From: Solirubrobacter taibaiensis
Lineage (GTDB): Bacteria; Actinomycetota; Thermoleophilia; Solirubrobacterales; Solirubrobacteraceae
Direction: 5' to 3'
DNA length: 64,000 nt
NCBI GenBank assembly: GCA_027587225.1
Contig: JAPDDQ010000012.1
Location: forward strand, 62,001 to 126,000
The translations under genes were made by a program, and so were the position numbers. Below the pieces are notes generated by a model. It was not told where the DNA came from and ran no database searches. It saw nothing but the letters and a program-made list of their open reading frames with translations. Shown here piece after piece: positions 8,280 through 17,959 of this stretch (position 1 is its first letter; the number at the start of each line of letters is the position of its first letter).

Positions 8280-10175
8280 GTGCCCGTCACCTCATGCGCA
8301 TGGCGGCTACCGCTGCTGCTGGCTGCGCTGGTGTTCACCGCCCCCGCGGCGGCCGCGCCGCTCGGCGAGCGTCCGTTCGAGCGCGTGCCGGGCGGCTCCG
8401 CGTGTCTGGCACCGACGGGTGCGCCGGGGGAGCTCTCGCGCCGGTCGCCGCGGGGCGCCGAGGTGCTCGTCGCCGCGGCGGGCGGGCTCGGCCGGCCAAC
8501 CGTGGTGCCGCTCGGTCCGCTCAACCTCGACGGGTGTCCGCGTGTGGTGTCCGACGCCGGTGGCGCGGCTGTCGCCGCCGGGGCGACGGCGCGCGAGGTG
8601 CGCGTGGCGCTGCGCGAGCCTGGCGGCACCACCTTCGGAGCTCCGGTGACGGTCGCTTCCGCGCGGGACGTGTTCGAGCTCAGCGTCGCCGTCTCGCCCC
8701 GCGGCGACGCGATCGTGGCCTGGACGGAGTGGCAGTCGCTGCCCCAGCGCATCCGCGTGCGGGTCGCGCGGAGGGTGACCGGCGGCGCGTTCGGCGCGCC
8801 GGAGGAGCTGGTGCCGTGGCGGGCGCACAACGGCGTCACGGGCGTGCAGGTCGGGCTGGCTCCGGACGGGGAGGCGGTCGTGGTGGTGCGGGATCCCGTC
8901 GACGCCGACCAGCCGCCTCACGGGCGCATGCTCGCGCTCTCCGCGCGGGCGGGCGAGCCGTTCGGGGCGCCGGCGGACCTGCCGGCGACGCTCGGCGCTT
9001 ACGCGCTCGGCGTCGGTCCCGACGGTCGTGCCCTGCTCGCCGCGTCCCAGGGCTCCGGCGCCGTCGTGCTGGAGCGGGCGCCGGGCGGCGCATTCGGTGC
9101 GCCCCAGACGCTCGCCGACGGCGTCCACCCGGACCACGTTGCGGTCGCGTTCGGCGTCGGCGGCCGCGCGGTCGTCGCGTGGAACGCCTGGGGAGAGGGC
9201 ACGACGGGCGCCGCGCTGCGCAACGCGGCGACGGGCTTCGCACCGGCGGTGACGATCGTCCCGCCCCCACGGATGCAGTTCGGCCCGTCCGCGGGCGCCG
9301 ATCTGCTGCGTGTGCGCCCGCTGCCGCTGTTCGGGGCCGCGCTCGCGCCCGACGGGCGCGCGTCCGTCGCCTGGCTGGAGCGGGGCCGCCGGCTGGTACT
9401 GGCGACCGTCGCGGGCCGCGCGGTCGTCGAGCGTCAACGGTTCGGCGGCGCGCTGCGTGTTCCCGAAGGCGTCTCGCCGCTTACGCTCGCCGGCGGCCGA
9501 CGCGCGCTCGCGTGGACGAACCGGGATCAGCTCTCCGTCGCCCCGACGCGCGTGCACCTCGCGGTCGAGGGTGCGTCCGCGGTACGCGCTCCCGCCACTC
9601 CGCGCGTCACGGTCGCCGGGCCGCGCCGCACCGCGCTGCGGCCGGTGCAGACGCTGTCGATCCCGATCCGCTGCAGCGCCGCGTGCGACCTCACCGTCCA
9701 GCTGGGCAAGCAGACGGGCTTTGGCTCGGTCCCGCGGGCCGGGACCGCGAACGTCCGCATTCTCGGCGCGACCGGCGCGCTCCGGCCCGGGCAGTCGAGC
9801 TCGGTCCCGCTGGTCGTCCGCTCGAGCGCGCCGGGGTCGCGGGACGTTGCGCGTACGGCCGCGCGGGTGCAGCTGCGCCGGCTCCCGATGCTGCCGTTCC
9901 CGCGCTTGCGCGACGTGCGGGCACGGCGCTTGAGCGGCGACCGGGTCGAGGTGACGTGGCGCACGACACGGGCCGCGCGCGAGACGGCGTTCTTCGTGAC
10001 CGCTTCGAGCACGCGCGGCGCCGATCGCGAGGGCGTCTACGACATCGTGATCGGGAGCCGGCGCCGTAGCTACCGCGTTGTGCTCGAGAACACGGCCCTG
10101 GCGCGGTGGGTCCGCGTCGAGCTCGAGGACGATCTCGGCGCGCGCAAGCACACCGTGACCGTGCCTCTCCGGTGA
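8280..10175 (+). CDS. Secreted protein with FGAP-type beta repeats, function unknown
   Basis: 631 residues. GTG at 8280 is set by a perfect AGGAGGA ribosome-binding site at 8266-8272. A signal peptide ends near AAAA-PLG. Residues 90-300 contain four or five imperfect repeats of roughly 55 residues with a GGxFGAPxxL strand followed by DGxAxVAW, suggestive of a beta-propeller. The C-terminal 200 residues are Arg-rich beta strands with two Cys in RCSAACDLTVQLG, like bacterial fibronectin/Ig folds. A clear paralogue lies on the minus strand at 40739-38808 with the same order and the same Cys-bearing strand. No catalytic motif is visible. Role unknown; an extracellular or envelope binding protein is plausible. 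Confidence 0.78.
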   Translation: MPVTSCAWRLPLLLAALVFTAPAAAAPLGERPFERVPGGSACLAPTGAPGELSRRSPRGAEVLVAAAGGLGRPTVVPLGPLNLDGCPRVVSDAGGAAVAAGATAREVRVALREPGGTTFGAPVTVASARDVFELSVAVSPRGDAIVAWTEWQSLPQRIRVRVARRVTGGAFGAPEELVPWRAHNGVTGVQVGLAPDGEAVVVVRDPVDADQPPHGRMLALSARAGEPFGAPADLPATLGAYALGVGPDGRALLAASQGSGAVVLERAPGGAFGAPQTLADGVHPDHVAVAFGVGGRAVVAWNAWGEGTTGAALRNAATGFAPAVTIVPPPRMQFGPSAGADLLRVRPLPLFGAALAPDGRASVAWLERGRRLVLATVAGRAVVERQRFGGALRVPEGVSPLTLAGGRRALAWTNRDQLSVAPTRVHLAVEGASAVRAPATPRVTVAGPRRTALRPVQTLSIPIRCSAACDLTVQLGKQTGFGSVPRAGTANVRILGATGALRPGQSSSVPLVVRSSAPGSRDVARTAARVQLRRLPMLPFPRLRDVRARRLSGDRVEVTWRTTRAARETAFFVTASSTRGADREGVYDIVIGSRRRSYRVVLENTALARWVRVELEDDLGARKHTVTVPLR

Positions 10176-10202
10176 CCTTTGCGTTTGGTCGGGTGCGGGT
10201 CG

Positions 10203-10226
10203 CACTTGCGCACAGGTGAGCAAGTG
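10203..10226. promoter_or_regulatory. Inverted repeat upstream of secreted Ig-like protein gene
   Basis: CACTTGC and GCAAGTG form perfect 7-base arms around a 10-base spacer, 16 bases before the ATG at 10243. It may be an operator, a 5' hairpin, or part of the terminator region of the upstream gene (stop at 10175). No T-run follows. Confidence 0.4.
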
Positions 10227-10242
10227 TGTTGTGGTAGCGAAC

Positions 10243-11931
10243 ATGAAGCGGATCGTGGCCATCGTGCTGGCGGGCCTCGTCGCAGTCCCGGCCGCGGCCG
10301 CGCAGACTCCGGCGCCGACGGTGGTGCGGTTCGATTCCGGCGATCCACCGGGTCTGTACGTCGCGACGCTGATGCAGACCGGCGCCGGCTGCACGGGGCA
10401 GGCGGTGTTCGACGACACGGTGCCCGTCAGCGCGCCGACGTTTCTGTTCGCGCCGTGCCGGCCGACGCTGCGGCTGTCGTTCGCGACGCCGCAGGCCTCG
10501 GTGCAGCTCATGGCCAGAGCGCTCGTGCTCCCGGCGACCGAGCTCGTCGCCCGGGCGCACGGGTTGACCGGCGTGACGCTGGGCCAGGCTGCGGTCGCTG
10601 ACCCGTCGAGCTGGAAGCCGCTGAGCCTCAGCTCGCCCGACGGCGCGGCGTCGATCGCCTACGTGGATGTGCGGGCGGAGGGAGCGAACGTCGGCGTCGA
10701 CGATCTCGCGCTGTCCGCGCGGCCGCAGCCGGACACGTCGGTGATCGGCGGGCCGCCGTCGCGGACGGAAGCGGGCGACGCGAGCTTCACGTTCGGCGCC
10801 AACCGCCCGGACGTGGGCGCGTGGCGATGCTCGCTCGACGGCGCCCCGTTCGGGGTGTGCACGTCCCCCGCGAGCTACGCCGGCCTGGCTGCGGGGCCAC
10901 ACACGTTCAGGGTCGCGGCGGTCGACGGCTACGGCGCGGTCGACGCGTCACCGGCCGCGGTCGTGTGGACGGTGCTCGGCCCGCCGCCGGAGACGCAGGT
11001 ACCCGCGGGTGCGCAGCCCGTGGTCGGAAACGGGACCGCGACGCTCGACCTGGGTGATGGCGCGTTCGAGTGCAGCGTCGACGGCGCGGCCTTCACGCGC
11101 TGCAGCTCCCCGGTGTCGCTCTCGGGCCTCGCGCCCGGACGGCACACGCTCGCGGTGCGGTCGGTGGACGAGGACGGGCGCGCCGACCCCACGCCCGCCG
11201 CGTGGACGTTCGACGTCCCCGACACGCCGTCGGTGTTCCCGAGTGCGGTCCCCGATGTCGACGCTGACCGCATCCCCGACACCCAGGAGCTGCTGCCGCT
11301 CGGGAACGTGCCGCCGATCGTGGGCGAGCGCGGCCTCGCGCGGCTCATCTCCGGCACGGTCTACGTCAAGCTGCCAGGCCTGAAGCAGCTCTCCGGGTTC
11401 GTGCCGCTGAAGGGCGTGGCGGCGCTCCCGGTCGGGACGATCGTCGACGCCCGGCAGGGCACCATCGGCCTCGAGACCGCCGCGGACAGCCGCGCGGCCA
11501 CCGACCCGCTCCGGCGGCTCAGCCAGTCGCGGGTGGCGGCCGCGATCTTCCAGATCCGGCAGGCGAGGCAACGCCGGCCGTCGCTCCGCACCCAGGCCGT
11601 GGCGACGCAACTCGTGCTGGCCACCCCACCGGCGGCCGACGTGGGCTGTCGCCGCCAACCGCCGGCGAAGGGCATCGTGCGCAGCCTGCGGGCCACGGCG
11701 AAAGGCCTCGTGCGCGTGTCCGCGGGTGGCAGCTTCGGCGTCGGCCGCGACGCGACGTGGCGCACGATCGACCGCTGCGGAAGCACCACCACATACGTCA
11801 CGCGCGGCATCGTCCGCGTCTTCGACAAGGAGCGCCGCCGCACGGTCACCGTCCGCGCGGGGCGCCGCTTCGTCGTGAAGGCGCAGATCTTCAAGGCCCG
11901 CAAGGGCCGGCAGACACCGCTGGCGCCTTAG
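10243..11931 (+). CDS. Secreted protein with two Ig-like repeats and a Solirubrobacter-type C-terminal domain
   Basis: 562 residues from ATG at 10243, chosen because MKRIVAIVLAGLVAVPAAAA is a clean signal peptide; a GTG at 10216 would add nine residues. Residues 165-245 and 250-325 are tandem Ig/fibronectin-like repeats, each with a CSLDGAPFGVC or CSVDGAAFTRC hairpin and a GLAxGxHTxxVRxVDxxG strand. An Asp-rich linker (DVDADRIPDTQELLP) leads to a domain with GTVYVKLPG, GFVPLKGVAALPVGTIVDAR and a basic tail. This is an exported structural or adhesive protein; no enzyme motif seen. Its stop overlaps the convergent carboxypeptidase gene by four bases. Confidence 0.78.
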   Translation: MKRIVAIVLAGLVAVPAAAAQTPAPTVVRFDSGDPPGLYVATLMQTGAGCTGQAVFDDTVPVSAPTFLFAPCRPTLRLSFATPQASVQLMARALVLPATELVARAHGLTGVTLGQAAVADPSSWKPLSLSSPDGAASIAYVDVRAEGANVGVDDLALSARPQPDTSVIGGPPSRTEAGDASFTFGANRPDVGAWRCSLDGAPFGVCTSPASYAGLAAGPHTFRVAAVDGYGAVDASPAAVVWTVLGPPPETQVPAGAQPVVGNGTATLDLGDGAFECSVDGAAFTRCSSPVSLSGLAPGRHTLAVRSVDEDGRADPTPAAWTFDVPDTPSVFPSAVPDVDADRIPDTQELLPLGNVPPIVGERGLARLISGTVYVKLPGLKQLSGFVPLKGVAALPVGTIVDARQGTIGLETAADSRAATDPLRRLSQSRVAAAIFQIRQARQRRPSLRTQAVATQLVLATPPAADVGCRRQPPAKGIVRSLRATAKGLVRVSAGGSFGVGRDATWRTIDRCGSTTTYVTRGIVRVFDKERRRTVTVRAGRRFVVKAQIFKARKGRQTPLAP

Positions 11932-13088
11932 TGGCGGGCGAGCACGGACGCGATCTCGTCCTGAACCCGCCGCGCCCGGTCGGTGTTCGCACCGACCGCG
12001 AGGATGGCGAACACGCGGCCCCGGCAGATGCCGGCCAGGGCGGTCACCTTCGCGCTGCGGAGCGTGCCCGTCTTGGCGCGGCAGGTGCTCGGCACGGCGC
12101 GGTCGCGCAGCGTGCCGGTGCCGCCGCGGGCCAGTGAGGCGCGGAAGCTCGGGCGCCGGTCCATCTGACGCAGGAGCCGGGTGACGTCGCGCGGGGTCGC
12201 CTGCGAGCCCGCGACGAAGCCCGCGCTGTCGGCGAGCACCGGGCGCACCTTCAGACGCGCACCCACCACGGCCTCGATCGCGTCGGCGGCGGCGGCGGTG
12301 GTCCCGGGCGCGCCCGTGCGCTCGGCGGCGAGCAGCTTGCCGAGCGTCTCGGCGGTCACGGCGCTGGAGTCGGTGTTCATCGCCTTCACGAGCGCCTTGA
12401 GGTCGCCGTCGACGATCCCCACGGGCGCGATCGCGGGTCGGGCGCCGGAGGCCGGGGCGTTCGGGATGACCACGCCGGCGAGCTCGAGCAGATCGTCGAA
12501 CCGCGCCGCGGCGGCCGCGGCGGGATCGAGCTGGAACGGGCCGCCGGGAGCCGCGCGGCCGTGCTCGAACGTCAACGCGCCGACGGCGCCGTCGAACTCG
12601 AGGTCGAACGCGCCGCCCGTCGCCGGTCCGCCGATGGCACCGTCGAAGCGCGAGCCGTCGCCGACCACACGGCCCGAGATCCGCCGCACCCCGGCGGCCA
12701 GGACCGCGTCCCGCAGCCGCGTCAGCCCGACGTCGTCGAGGCCGGCGTCGCCACCGCCGCGCAGGACGATGTCGCCGGTCAGCATGCCGTCGGGCGCGAG
12801 GGTCCCGGCCAGCTCCACGCTCGTCCGCGGCGGGCCGCTCAGCCCCAGCAGCACGGCGCTCGACGTGAACAGCTTCGTCACCGACCCCATCGTGCGCCGA
12901 GTGCCTGGGCGCACCGCCGCGAGCGTACGGCCCTTGGTGTCGGTCACGACGAACCCACTGCGCGCGCCGAGCGAGCGCGCGAGGCGCTCGACCTTCGCGG
13001 CATCTTTGCGCGACAGGCCTGCCGCGGAGGCGGAGGTCGGCGCGACGAGTACTACGAGTACGAGCAGGAGCGAGACAAACCGGAACAT
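11928..13088 (-). CDS. D-alanyl-D-alanine carboxypeptidase/endopeptidase, PBP4 (S13) family, atypical SxN motif
   Basis: 386 residues with a signal peptide (SLLLVLVVLVAPTSASA). It trims or cleaves peptidoglycan peptides outside the membrane. S13 landmarks: SVTK at 69-72 (nucleophile Ser69, Lys72), the GMLTGDIVLRGGGDAGL strand near 101-117, and KTG at 339-341 inside RAKTGTLRSAKVTALAGI. The second active-site motif, normally S-x-N, reads SSA at 241-243 in NTDSSAVTAE, so the Asn is missing. ATG at 13088 has GGAG upstream; GTG at 13097 is an alternative three codons longer. It lies just downstream of the ELWxxDGT gene, so the two probably form one transcript. The SSA change could lower or abolish activity, or be a tolerated variant. 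Confidence 0.85.
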   Translation of the reverse strand: MFRFVSLLLVLVVLVAPTSASAAGLSRKDAAKVERLARSLGARSGFVVTDTKGRTLAAVRPGTRRTMGSVTKLFTSSAVLLGLSGPPRTSVELAGTLAPDGMLTGDIVLRGGGDAGLDDVGLTRLRDAVLAAGVRRISGRVVGDGSRFDGAIGGPATGGAFDLEFDGAVGALTFEHGRAAPGGPFQLDPAAAAAARFDDLLELAGVVIPNAPASGARPAIAPVGIVDGDLKALVKAMNTDSSAVTAETLGKLLAAERTGAPGTTAAAADAIEAVVGARLKVRPVLADSAGFVAGSQATPRDVTRLLRQMDRRPSFRASLARGGTGTLRDRAVPSTCRAKTGTLRSAKVTALAGICRGRVFAILAVGANTDRARRVQDEIASVLARH

Positions 13089-13110
13089 ATGCACCACTCC
13101 AGCATGGCGC

Positions 13111-15888
13111 TCACCGGACGCTCACCGACCGCGAGCGCACGCTCTGGGCGCCCACCGTTCGCACCGCGATCCACCGCCCAGAGCGGGATCTGGTCGTCAG
13201 CACGACGTTGAAGCGGCAGCGTGTCACGCGCGCCGTCACGGTCTTGAGCCGGCGGTCGCCGCGGCCGAGGTCCACCCGCACGCGCCCTGAGCAGCCCGTG
13301 CCCTGGAGCTGCCCGGTGACCCGCCAGCGCTTGACGCCGCGGACGGTGCGCAGCCGCTTGACCTGCACGGTCACGGACGGGCGCAGCACCTTGACCGGAT
13401 AGCCGCCGGGCGGCGCGGCCGCGGCTCGTTCGGGCTCCAGCACCGGGGCGATCGTGACCGGCGGCGGCTCCGGGTTCCCCGGCACCAGCGGAGCGGCGCG
13501 ACGCACGCGCCATGCCTCCTCGCCGTACTCGACGCTGTAGGCGCTGAAGAACAGGAAGTCGTCGGCGCCGATGAGGTCGAGCGGCTCCGAGGAGCCCGGG
13601 CCCGGGACGATGTCGGCGGCGAGCCCGGTGCCCTGCGGCGTGCCGTCCGTGCGCCACAGCTCGTAGCCGTGCTCGAAGTCGAAGGCCGAGAAGTAGACGG
13701 CGCCGTCGAAGGCGGCGAAGTCGGTGGGCGTGCGGTCGGAGTCCACGTCCTCGTAGCGGTGCAGCAGGACGGTGCCCGCGTTCGTGCCGTCGGTGCGGTA
13801 GAGGTAGACGTCGTAGTCCTTGGCGGTGACGACGTAGGCGTGGTCACCGACGGTGGTGGCCCACTGCACCGTCCCGCCGACGAGGTTCAGCTCCGTGACG
13901 TCCCGGCCGGAGAGATCGGCGGAGTGCCAACGCCAGTTGGCGCCGGCGATGAAGATCACCCGCTCCCCCACGCGCAGGAGCCCCTGTTGGTACTGGACCG
14001 CGCTGGCCAGGCGCGCGCTGGAGCCGTCGGCGTCGAGCGTGTAGAGCCCGTCGGAGCGCGCGCTGAGGAACCCGCCCGGCACGGCGACGGCATCGCGCAG
14101 GCCCGGCTCGTCGGTCACCGTCTCGCCGTCGGTGCGCGCGGACCCGTACAGCCGCGTGAGGAGCATCGTGCGGTCGTTGGCGGCCGCGAACCACGCGCTC
14201 GGCGCCTGCAGCGAGCGGGTGCCCGCGGCGCTGCCGTCCGTGCGCCAGAGCTCGGCGTTGGCACTGAACAGGAACGCGGAGCCGAGGCGGCCGAGACCCG
14301 AGAACGACGACTGGTCGATCCCGCCGCGGATCGGGCGGGTGCCGTCCGCGGTGCCGTCCGTGCGGTAGAGCCAGTCGTCCTGGCCCGTGAAGTACGCGGT
14401 GGCGCCGTCGGAGAACAACCCCCACGGCAAGAGCCAGTTGCCGCTCGTGCCGTTCGCGCGCAGCTTGGCGGTGCCGGCCTCGGTCCCATCCGTGGTCCAC
14501 AGCGAGCCGTCCTCCCACGTGCCGAACACGACGCGCGCGCCCACCCGGGCGGCACCGGTCGGCCGCGAGCCGAGCGGCCGGCGGTTGATGTCGGCGACGA
14601 GCACCGTCCCTTCGGGCGTGCCGTCCGTGCGCCACAGCTCACCGCCCGCCGCGGAGTAGTCGAGGAAGACGATGCCGGAACGGGTGACGTTGAGCGGGCG
14701 CGGACTGCGCGCGGTGTTGGTGAGCCGGCGCACGCCGGACGCGTCGGCCACCCACAGGTATTCGCCGGTGCCGGGCGCGTCGCGGTCGTCTTTGGCCCAG
14801 AACACGACGCGGCCCGCGCCGATCGGCGTGATCACGGTCGGGTCGTGCGCGGGGCCGGGGACCGGACCGGCCGCGGTGCGCAGGCGCCGGAAGGACTGGG
14901 CGTCGGGGGTCGCCCAGAACACCGTGTCACCGGCCTTCGCGATGTCGTAGCCGCCGTAGCTCGAGATCCAGGGCGCAGTCGGCGTCCCGTCGCCGACCTT
15001 CGTCACCGACCCACCCGGCGCCCAGCGGTACAGGCCGTCCGCCTGCGCGAAGTACAGAACGCCGCCGAGCACGCGCATCATCGGGCTGGCCGCCGCGAGC
15101 CGCGTCGCCTGCGTCGCCCCCGGCGCAATCACGTAGAGCGCCGTGTTCTGCTCGATGCCCGCGTTGACCACGGCGTAGCCACCGACGGTCTTCACGTCGC
15201 CGATGCCCACCCCGTCGAAGGTCGTGATGCGACGCAAACCGGCCGCGGTGCCGTCCGTGCGGAAGAAGCCACTGCGGTGCGCGACCAAGAGCTCGTCGCC
15301 GGTCGACGCCTTCAGCTCCAGATGGTCGCCCGGCTCCGGCCGCGGAAAGCCCTCGATCGGCGCCAAGCCCTGCGGCGTGGTGCGCACGATCACGGGCAGC
15401 CCGCGCTCGCCCATGTAGGTCCGGTAGGCCACGCCGGCGCCCAGCGGGAAGAGGCCGCGATTCGGCAGGTCGTCGTCCAGCGGACCGGCTGAGCGCGCCT
15501 TGGCCGCCGGCTCGCCCGTCGGGAACTTCGCCACCTCCGACGTGCCGGCCGCGGTCCCGTCCGTCTTCCAGATCGCGCGGTTGCTGGTGAAGTACACGCG
15601 CCCGCCGACGGGCACCATCCCGTCCGGATCGGAGCCGCGGGGACCGGGGACGAGGTCGGCGACGAGCGTCGTGCCGGCGGTTGTGCCGTCGCTGCGCCAC
15701 AGCTCGCTGCCGTGGATGCCGTCGTCGGCGCCGAAGACGACGCTGCCGTCGGGCAGCTCAGCGGGATACGCGGTGAGCGACCCTTCGGTGTCGATGCCGA
15801 TCGGCTTCAGCACGCGGATGTCGTGCTGGGCGTGGGCGGGCGCGGCGAGGACGAGCAGGGCGAGCAGAACCGGGAGGACGGGGCGCAC
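13111..15888 (-). CDS. Secreted ELWxxDGT-repeat protein
   Basis: 925 residues. GTG at 15888 gives a signal peptide (MRPVLPVLLALLVLAAPAHA). At least nine degenerate ELWxxDGT repeats are visible, for instance ELWRSDGTTAGTTLVADLVPG, AIWKTDGTAAGT, ELWRTDGTPEGTVLVADI, SLWTTDGTEAGT, WLYRTDGTADGT, YLYRTDGTNAGT and ELWRTDGTPQGT. These are spaced 45-100 residues apart and are thought to form propeller-like blades. The last 130 residues form a basic Ig-like tail with CSGRVRVDLGRGDR. No catalytic site is known for the family, which is scattered among myxobacteria, cyanobacteria and actinobacteria. It probably shares a transcript with the carboxypeptidase downstream, suggesting an envelope role. The repeats create short DNA repeats reading GCCGTCCGTGCG on the plus strand. 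Confidence 0.86.
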   Translation of the reverse strand: MRPVLPVLLALLVLAAPAHAQHDIRVLKPIGIDTEGSLTAYPAELPDGSVVFGADDGIHGSELWRSDGTTAGTTLVADLVPGPRGSDPDGMVPVGGRVYFTSNRAIWKTDGTAAGTSEVAKFPTGEPAAKARSAGPLDDDLPNRGLFPLGAGVAYRTYMGERGLPVIVRTTPQGLAPIEGFPRPEPGDHLELKASTGDELLVAHRSGFFRTDGTAAGLRRITTFDGVGIGDVKTVGGYAVVNAGIEQNTALYVIAPGATQATRLAAASPMMRVLGGVLYFAQADGLYRWAPGGSVTKVGDGTPTAPWISSYGGYDIAKAGDTVFWATPDAQSFRRLRTAAGPVPGPAHDPTVITPIGAGRVVFWAKDDRDAPGTGEYLWVADASGVRRLTNTARSPRPLNVTRSGIVFLDYSAAGGELWRTDGTPEGTVLVADINRRPLGSRPTGAARVGARVVFGTWEDGSLWTTDGTEAGTAKLRANGTSGNWLLPWGLFSDGATAYFTGQDDWLYRTDGTADGTRPIRGGIDQSSFSGLGRLGSAFLFSANAELWRTDGSAAGTRSLQAPSAWFAAANDRTMLLTRLYGSARTDGETVTDEPGLRDAVAVPGGFLSARSDGLYTLDADGSSARLASAVQYQQGLLRVGERVIFIAGANWRWHSADLSGRDVTELNLVGGTVQWATTVGDHAYVVTAKDYDVYLYRTDGTNAGTVLLHRYEDVDSDRTPTDFAAFDGAVYFSAFDFEHGYELWRTDGTPQGTGLAADIVPGPGSSEPLDLIGADDFLFFSAYSVEYGEEAWRVRRAAPLVPGNPEPPPVTIAPVLEPERAAAAPPGGYPVKVLRPSVTVQVKRLRTVRGVKRWRVTGQLQGTGCSGRVRVDLGRGDRRLKTVTARVTRCRFNVVLTTRSRSGRWIAVRTVGAQSVRSRSVSVR

Positions 15889-16019
15889 GGTGCGGAATCA
15901 TGCAGTGCGCCGCGCGCATACGCGCCACTTCCCCGGAGGGCGTCGGGCTTGTGACGTTCCTAACCCATCAGGGGGGTTGAGGGCTCAAGGATCGAAGGCC
16001 AACGCCCGACCATGCAGGC

Positions 16020-17948
16020 ATGCCCTCCAAGCTCCGCCGGAACCCGGTCCTCGGTGCCCTGCTCCTCGGCTTCGGACTGCTGGCGCTCGTAGTGACGATC
16101 GCCACGCTGACCAAGGGCCCGATCGCGCCGGCGAAGCCGTTCACCTACTCCGACCTGCGCGCGTCGATCCAGCAGCGCGAGGTCAAGACCGCGACGCTGC
16201 GGCCCACCTTGGGCAAGGTGGAGGTCGAGCTCAAGGACGGCAAGACGCACGTGGTCGGCTACTCGCCGACGGACGCGTCACTCGCCGATCGCCTCGCCGC
16301 CTCCGGCGCGCAGGTCGACGTCAGCGCACGCGGCACCTTCCCCTGGGGCGCGCTCGTGCTCATCTTCGGGATCTTCGTCGTCGTCGGTCTCGTCCTGTAC
16401 ATGCAGCGCATGCAGGCCAAGGCCGCCAGCGGCATGAACAGCACGACCAAGAAGGCCGAGCAGCAGGGCGAGATGCCGAACGTCCGCTTCAGGGACGTCG
16501 CGGGTTGCGACGAGGCCGTGTTCGAGGCGCGGGAGCTGGTCGAGTTCCTCAAGCAGCCCGAGGCCTACCGCCGCGTCGGCGCGAAGATGCCCAGCGGCCT
16601 GATGCTCCACGGGCCTCCCGGCACCGGCAAGACGCTGCTCGCCAAGGCCGTCGCGGGTGAGGCGGGCGCCGCGTTCTTCGCCATGTCCGGCTCGGATTTC
16701 GTCGAGATGTACGTCGGCGTCGGCGCGAGCCGCGTGCGCGACCTGTTCGCCAAGGCCCGCGAGGCTTCCCCCGCGATCATCTTCATCGACGAGGTCGACG
16801 CCATCGGCGCCAAGCGCGGCGGCGGTGCCGACGGCGGCCAGAGCAACCGCGAGGCCGACCAGACCCTGAACCAGCTGCTCGTCGAGATGGACGGGTTCGG
16901 CGGCAACGAGCGGGTCCTCGTCATCGCTGCGACGAACCGTCTGGACACGTTGGACCCCGCGCTGCTGCGCCCGGGCCGTTTCTCGCGTCACATCCACGTG
17001 AGCTCGCCGTCGGAGGAGGGCCGCCTGGCGATCCTCGGCGTGCACAGCAAGGGCAAGCCGCTCGCCGAGGACGTCGACCTCCCCCACCTCGCCAAGGTCA
17101 CCGCGGGCGCGTCCGGCGCCGAGCTGGCCGAGATGCTCAACGAGGGCGCGATCATGGCCGCCCGCGACGAGCGCCTGGTGATCACGCACGAGGATCTGTT
17201 CGAGGGCTTCCTGCGCGTCGTCGCCGGGCCGCGCAAGGCCTCCGCGATGCTCGCCGCCGGTGAGCGCGAGACCGTCGCCTACCACGAGGCCGGCCACGTC
17301 CTGTGCGCCGAGCTGTGCCCGACGGTCGACAAGACCCTGCACGCCACGATCAACCCGCGTGGCCGCGCCGCCGGCTTCGCCGTCATCGGCCGCTCCGATC
17401 GCGCGCTGCACAACGCCCAGCACATCCACGAGCAGCTGATCTACATCCTGGGTGGCCGCGCCGCCGAGCACGTGATCAACGGCACCGTGTCCTCGGGCGC
17501 GGCCAACGATCTGGAGAAGGCGAACGCGATCGCGCGCAGCGCGGTCGAGGAATACGGGCTCTCCGCCGCCGTCGGCCAGGTCGTCGGCACGCGCTCCGAA
17601 GCGTCGATGGCGACCGCCGACAGCGAAGTGCGCCGGATCGTCGAGGACGCCTACCGCGACGCGATCGCGATGGTCGATGAGCACCTCGAGCAGCTCGAGC
17701 GTCTCACCCAGGCGTTGCTCGCCGCGGGCGACATCGACCACCTCGAGATCGCCGCCGCGATGGAGGGCTCGACCGTCGTCGCGCGCCGTCCGAACCTGCA
17801 GCCCCTCCCGGACCCGACGCCTGTCGCGGAGCCGGTCGAGGACGAGCCCGCCCCGCATCCGCGGCGGCGCCTCTGGGTGCCCGGCCCCACCGGCGCCGGC
17901 TCCGCCATCGCCGCGTTCCGCGCCGCGCGCGACGTCGCGCGCCCGTAG
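16020..17948 (+). CDS. ftsH: FtsH-type membrane-anchored AAA+ zinc metalloprotease
   Basis: 642 residues. Two membrane segments (about 10-30 and 109-129) flank a small extracytoplasmic domain. The AAA+ module has Walker A GPPGTGKT (198-205), Walker B IIFIDEVD (253-260), pore motif FVEMYVGVGASRVRD and an SRH ATNRLDTLDPALLRPGRFSR with Leu where Pro is usual. The M41 protease site is HEAGH (422-426) with the third ligand in SSGAANDLEKA. The Pro-rich C-terminus ends in an Arg-rich tail. It degrades unfolded membrane proteins and short-lived regulators in an ATP-dependent way. Actinobacteria often carry several FtsH copies, so whether this is the main housekeeping copy is not clear. It is divergent from the ELWxxDGT gene; the 131 bases between them show no strong motif. 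Confidence 0.93.
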   Translation: MPSKLRRNPVLGALLLGFGLLALVVTIATLTKGPIAPAKPFTYSDLRASIQQREVKTATLRPTLGKVEVELKDGKTHVVGYSPTDASLADRLAASGAQVDVSARGTFPWGALVLIFGIFVVVGLVLYMQRMQAKAASGMNSTTKKAEQQGEMPNVRFRDVAGCDEAVFEARELVEFLKQPEAYRRVGAKMPSGLMLHGPPGTGKTLLAKAVAGEAGAAFFAMSGSDFVEMYVGVGASRVRDLFAKAREASPAIIFIDEVDAIGAKRGGGADGGQSNREADQTLNQLLVEMDGFGGNERVLVIAATNRLDTLDPALLRPGRFSRHIHVSSPSEEGRLAILGVHSKGKPLAEDVDLPHLAKVTAGASGAELAEMLNEGAIMAARDERLVITHEDLFEGFLRVVAGPRKASAMLAAGERETVAYHEAGHVLCAELCPTVDKTLHATINPRGRAAGFAVIGRSDRALHNAQHIHEQLIYILGGRAAEHVINGTVSSGAANDLEKANAIARSAVEEYGLSAAVGQVVGTRSEASMATADSEVRRIVEDAYRDAIAMVDEHLEQLERLTQALLAAGDIDHLEIAAAMEGSTVVARRPNLQPLPDPTPVAEPVEDEPAPHPRRRLWVPGPTGAGSAIAAFRAARDVARP

Positions 17949-17959
17949 ATCACGCCCGC

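Noticed and set aside
13669..15492. 607-residue plus-strand frame over the ELWxxDGT gene
   Set aside because: Periodic only because it is the complement of the repeat gene.
13111..15888. Spaced short DNA repeats (GCCGTCCGTGCG) resembling a CRISPR or tandem array
   Set aside because: They are unevenly spaced and encode the DGT repeat; this is protein repetition, not an array.
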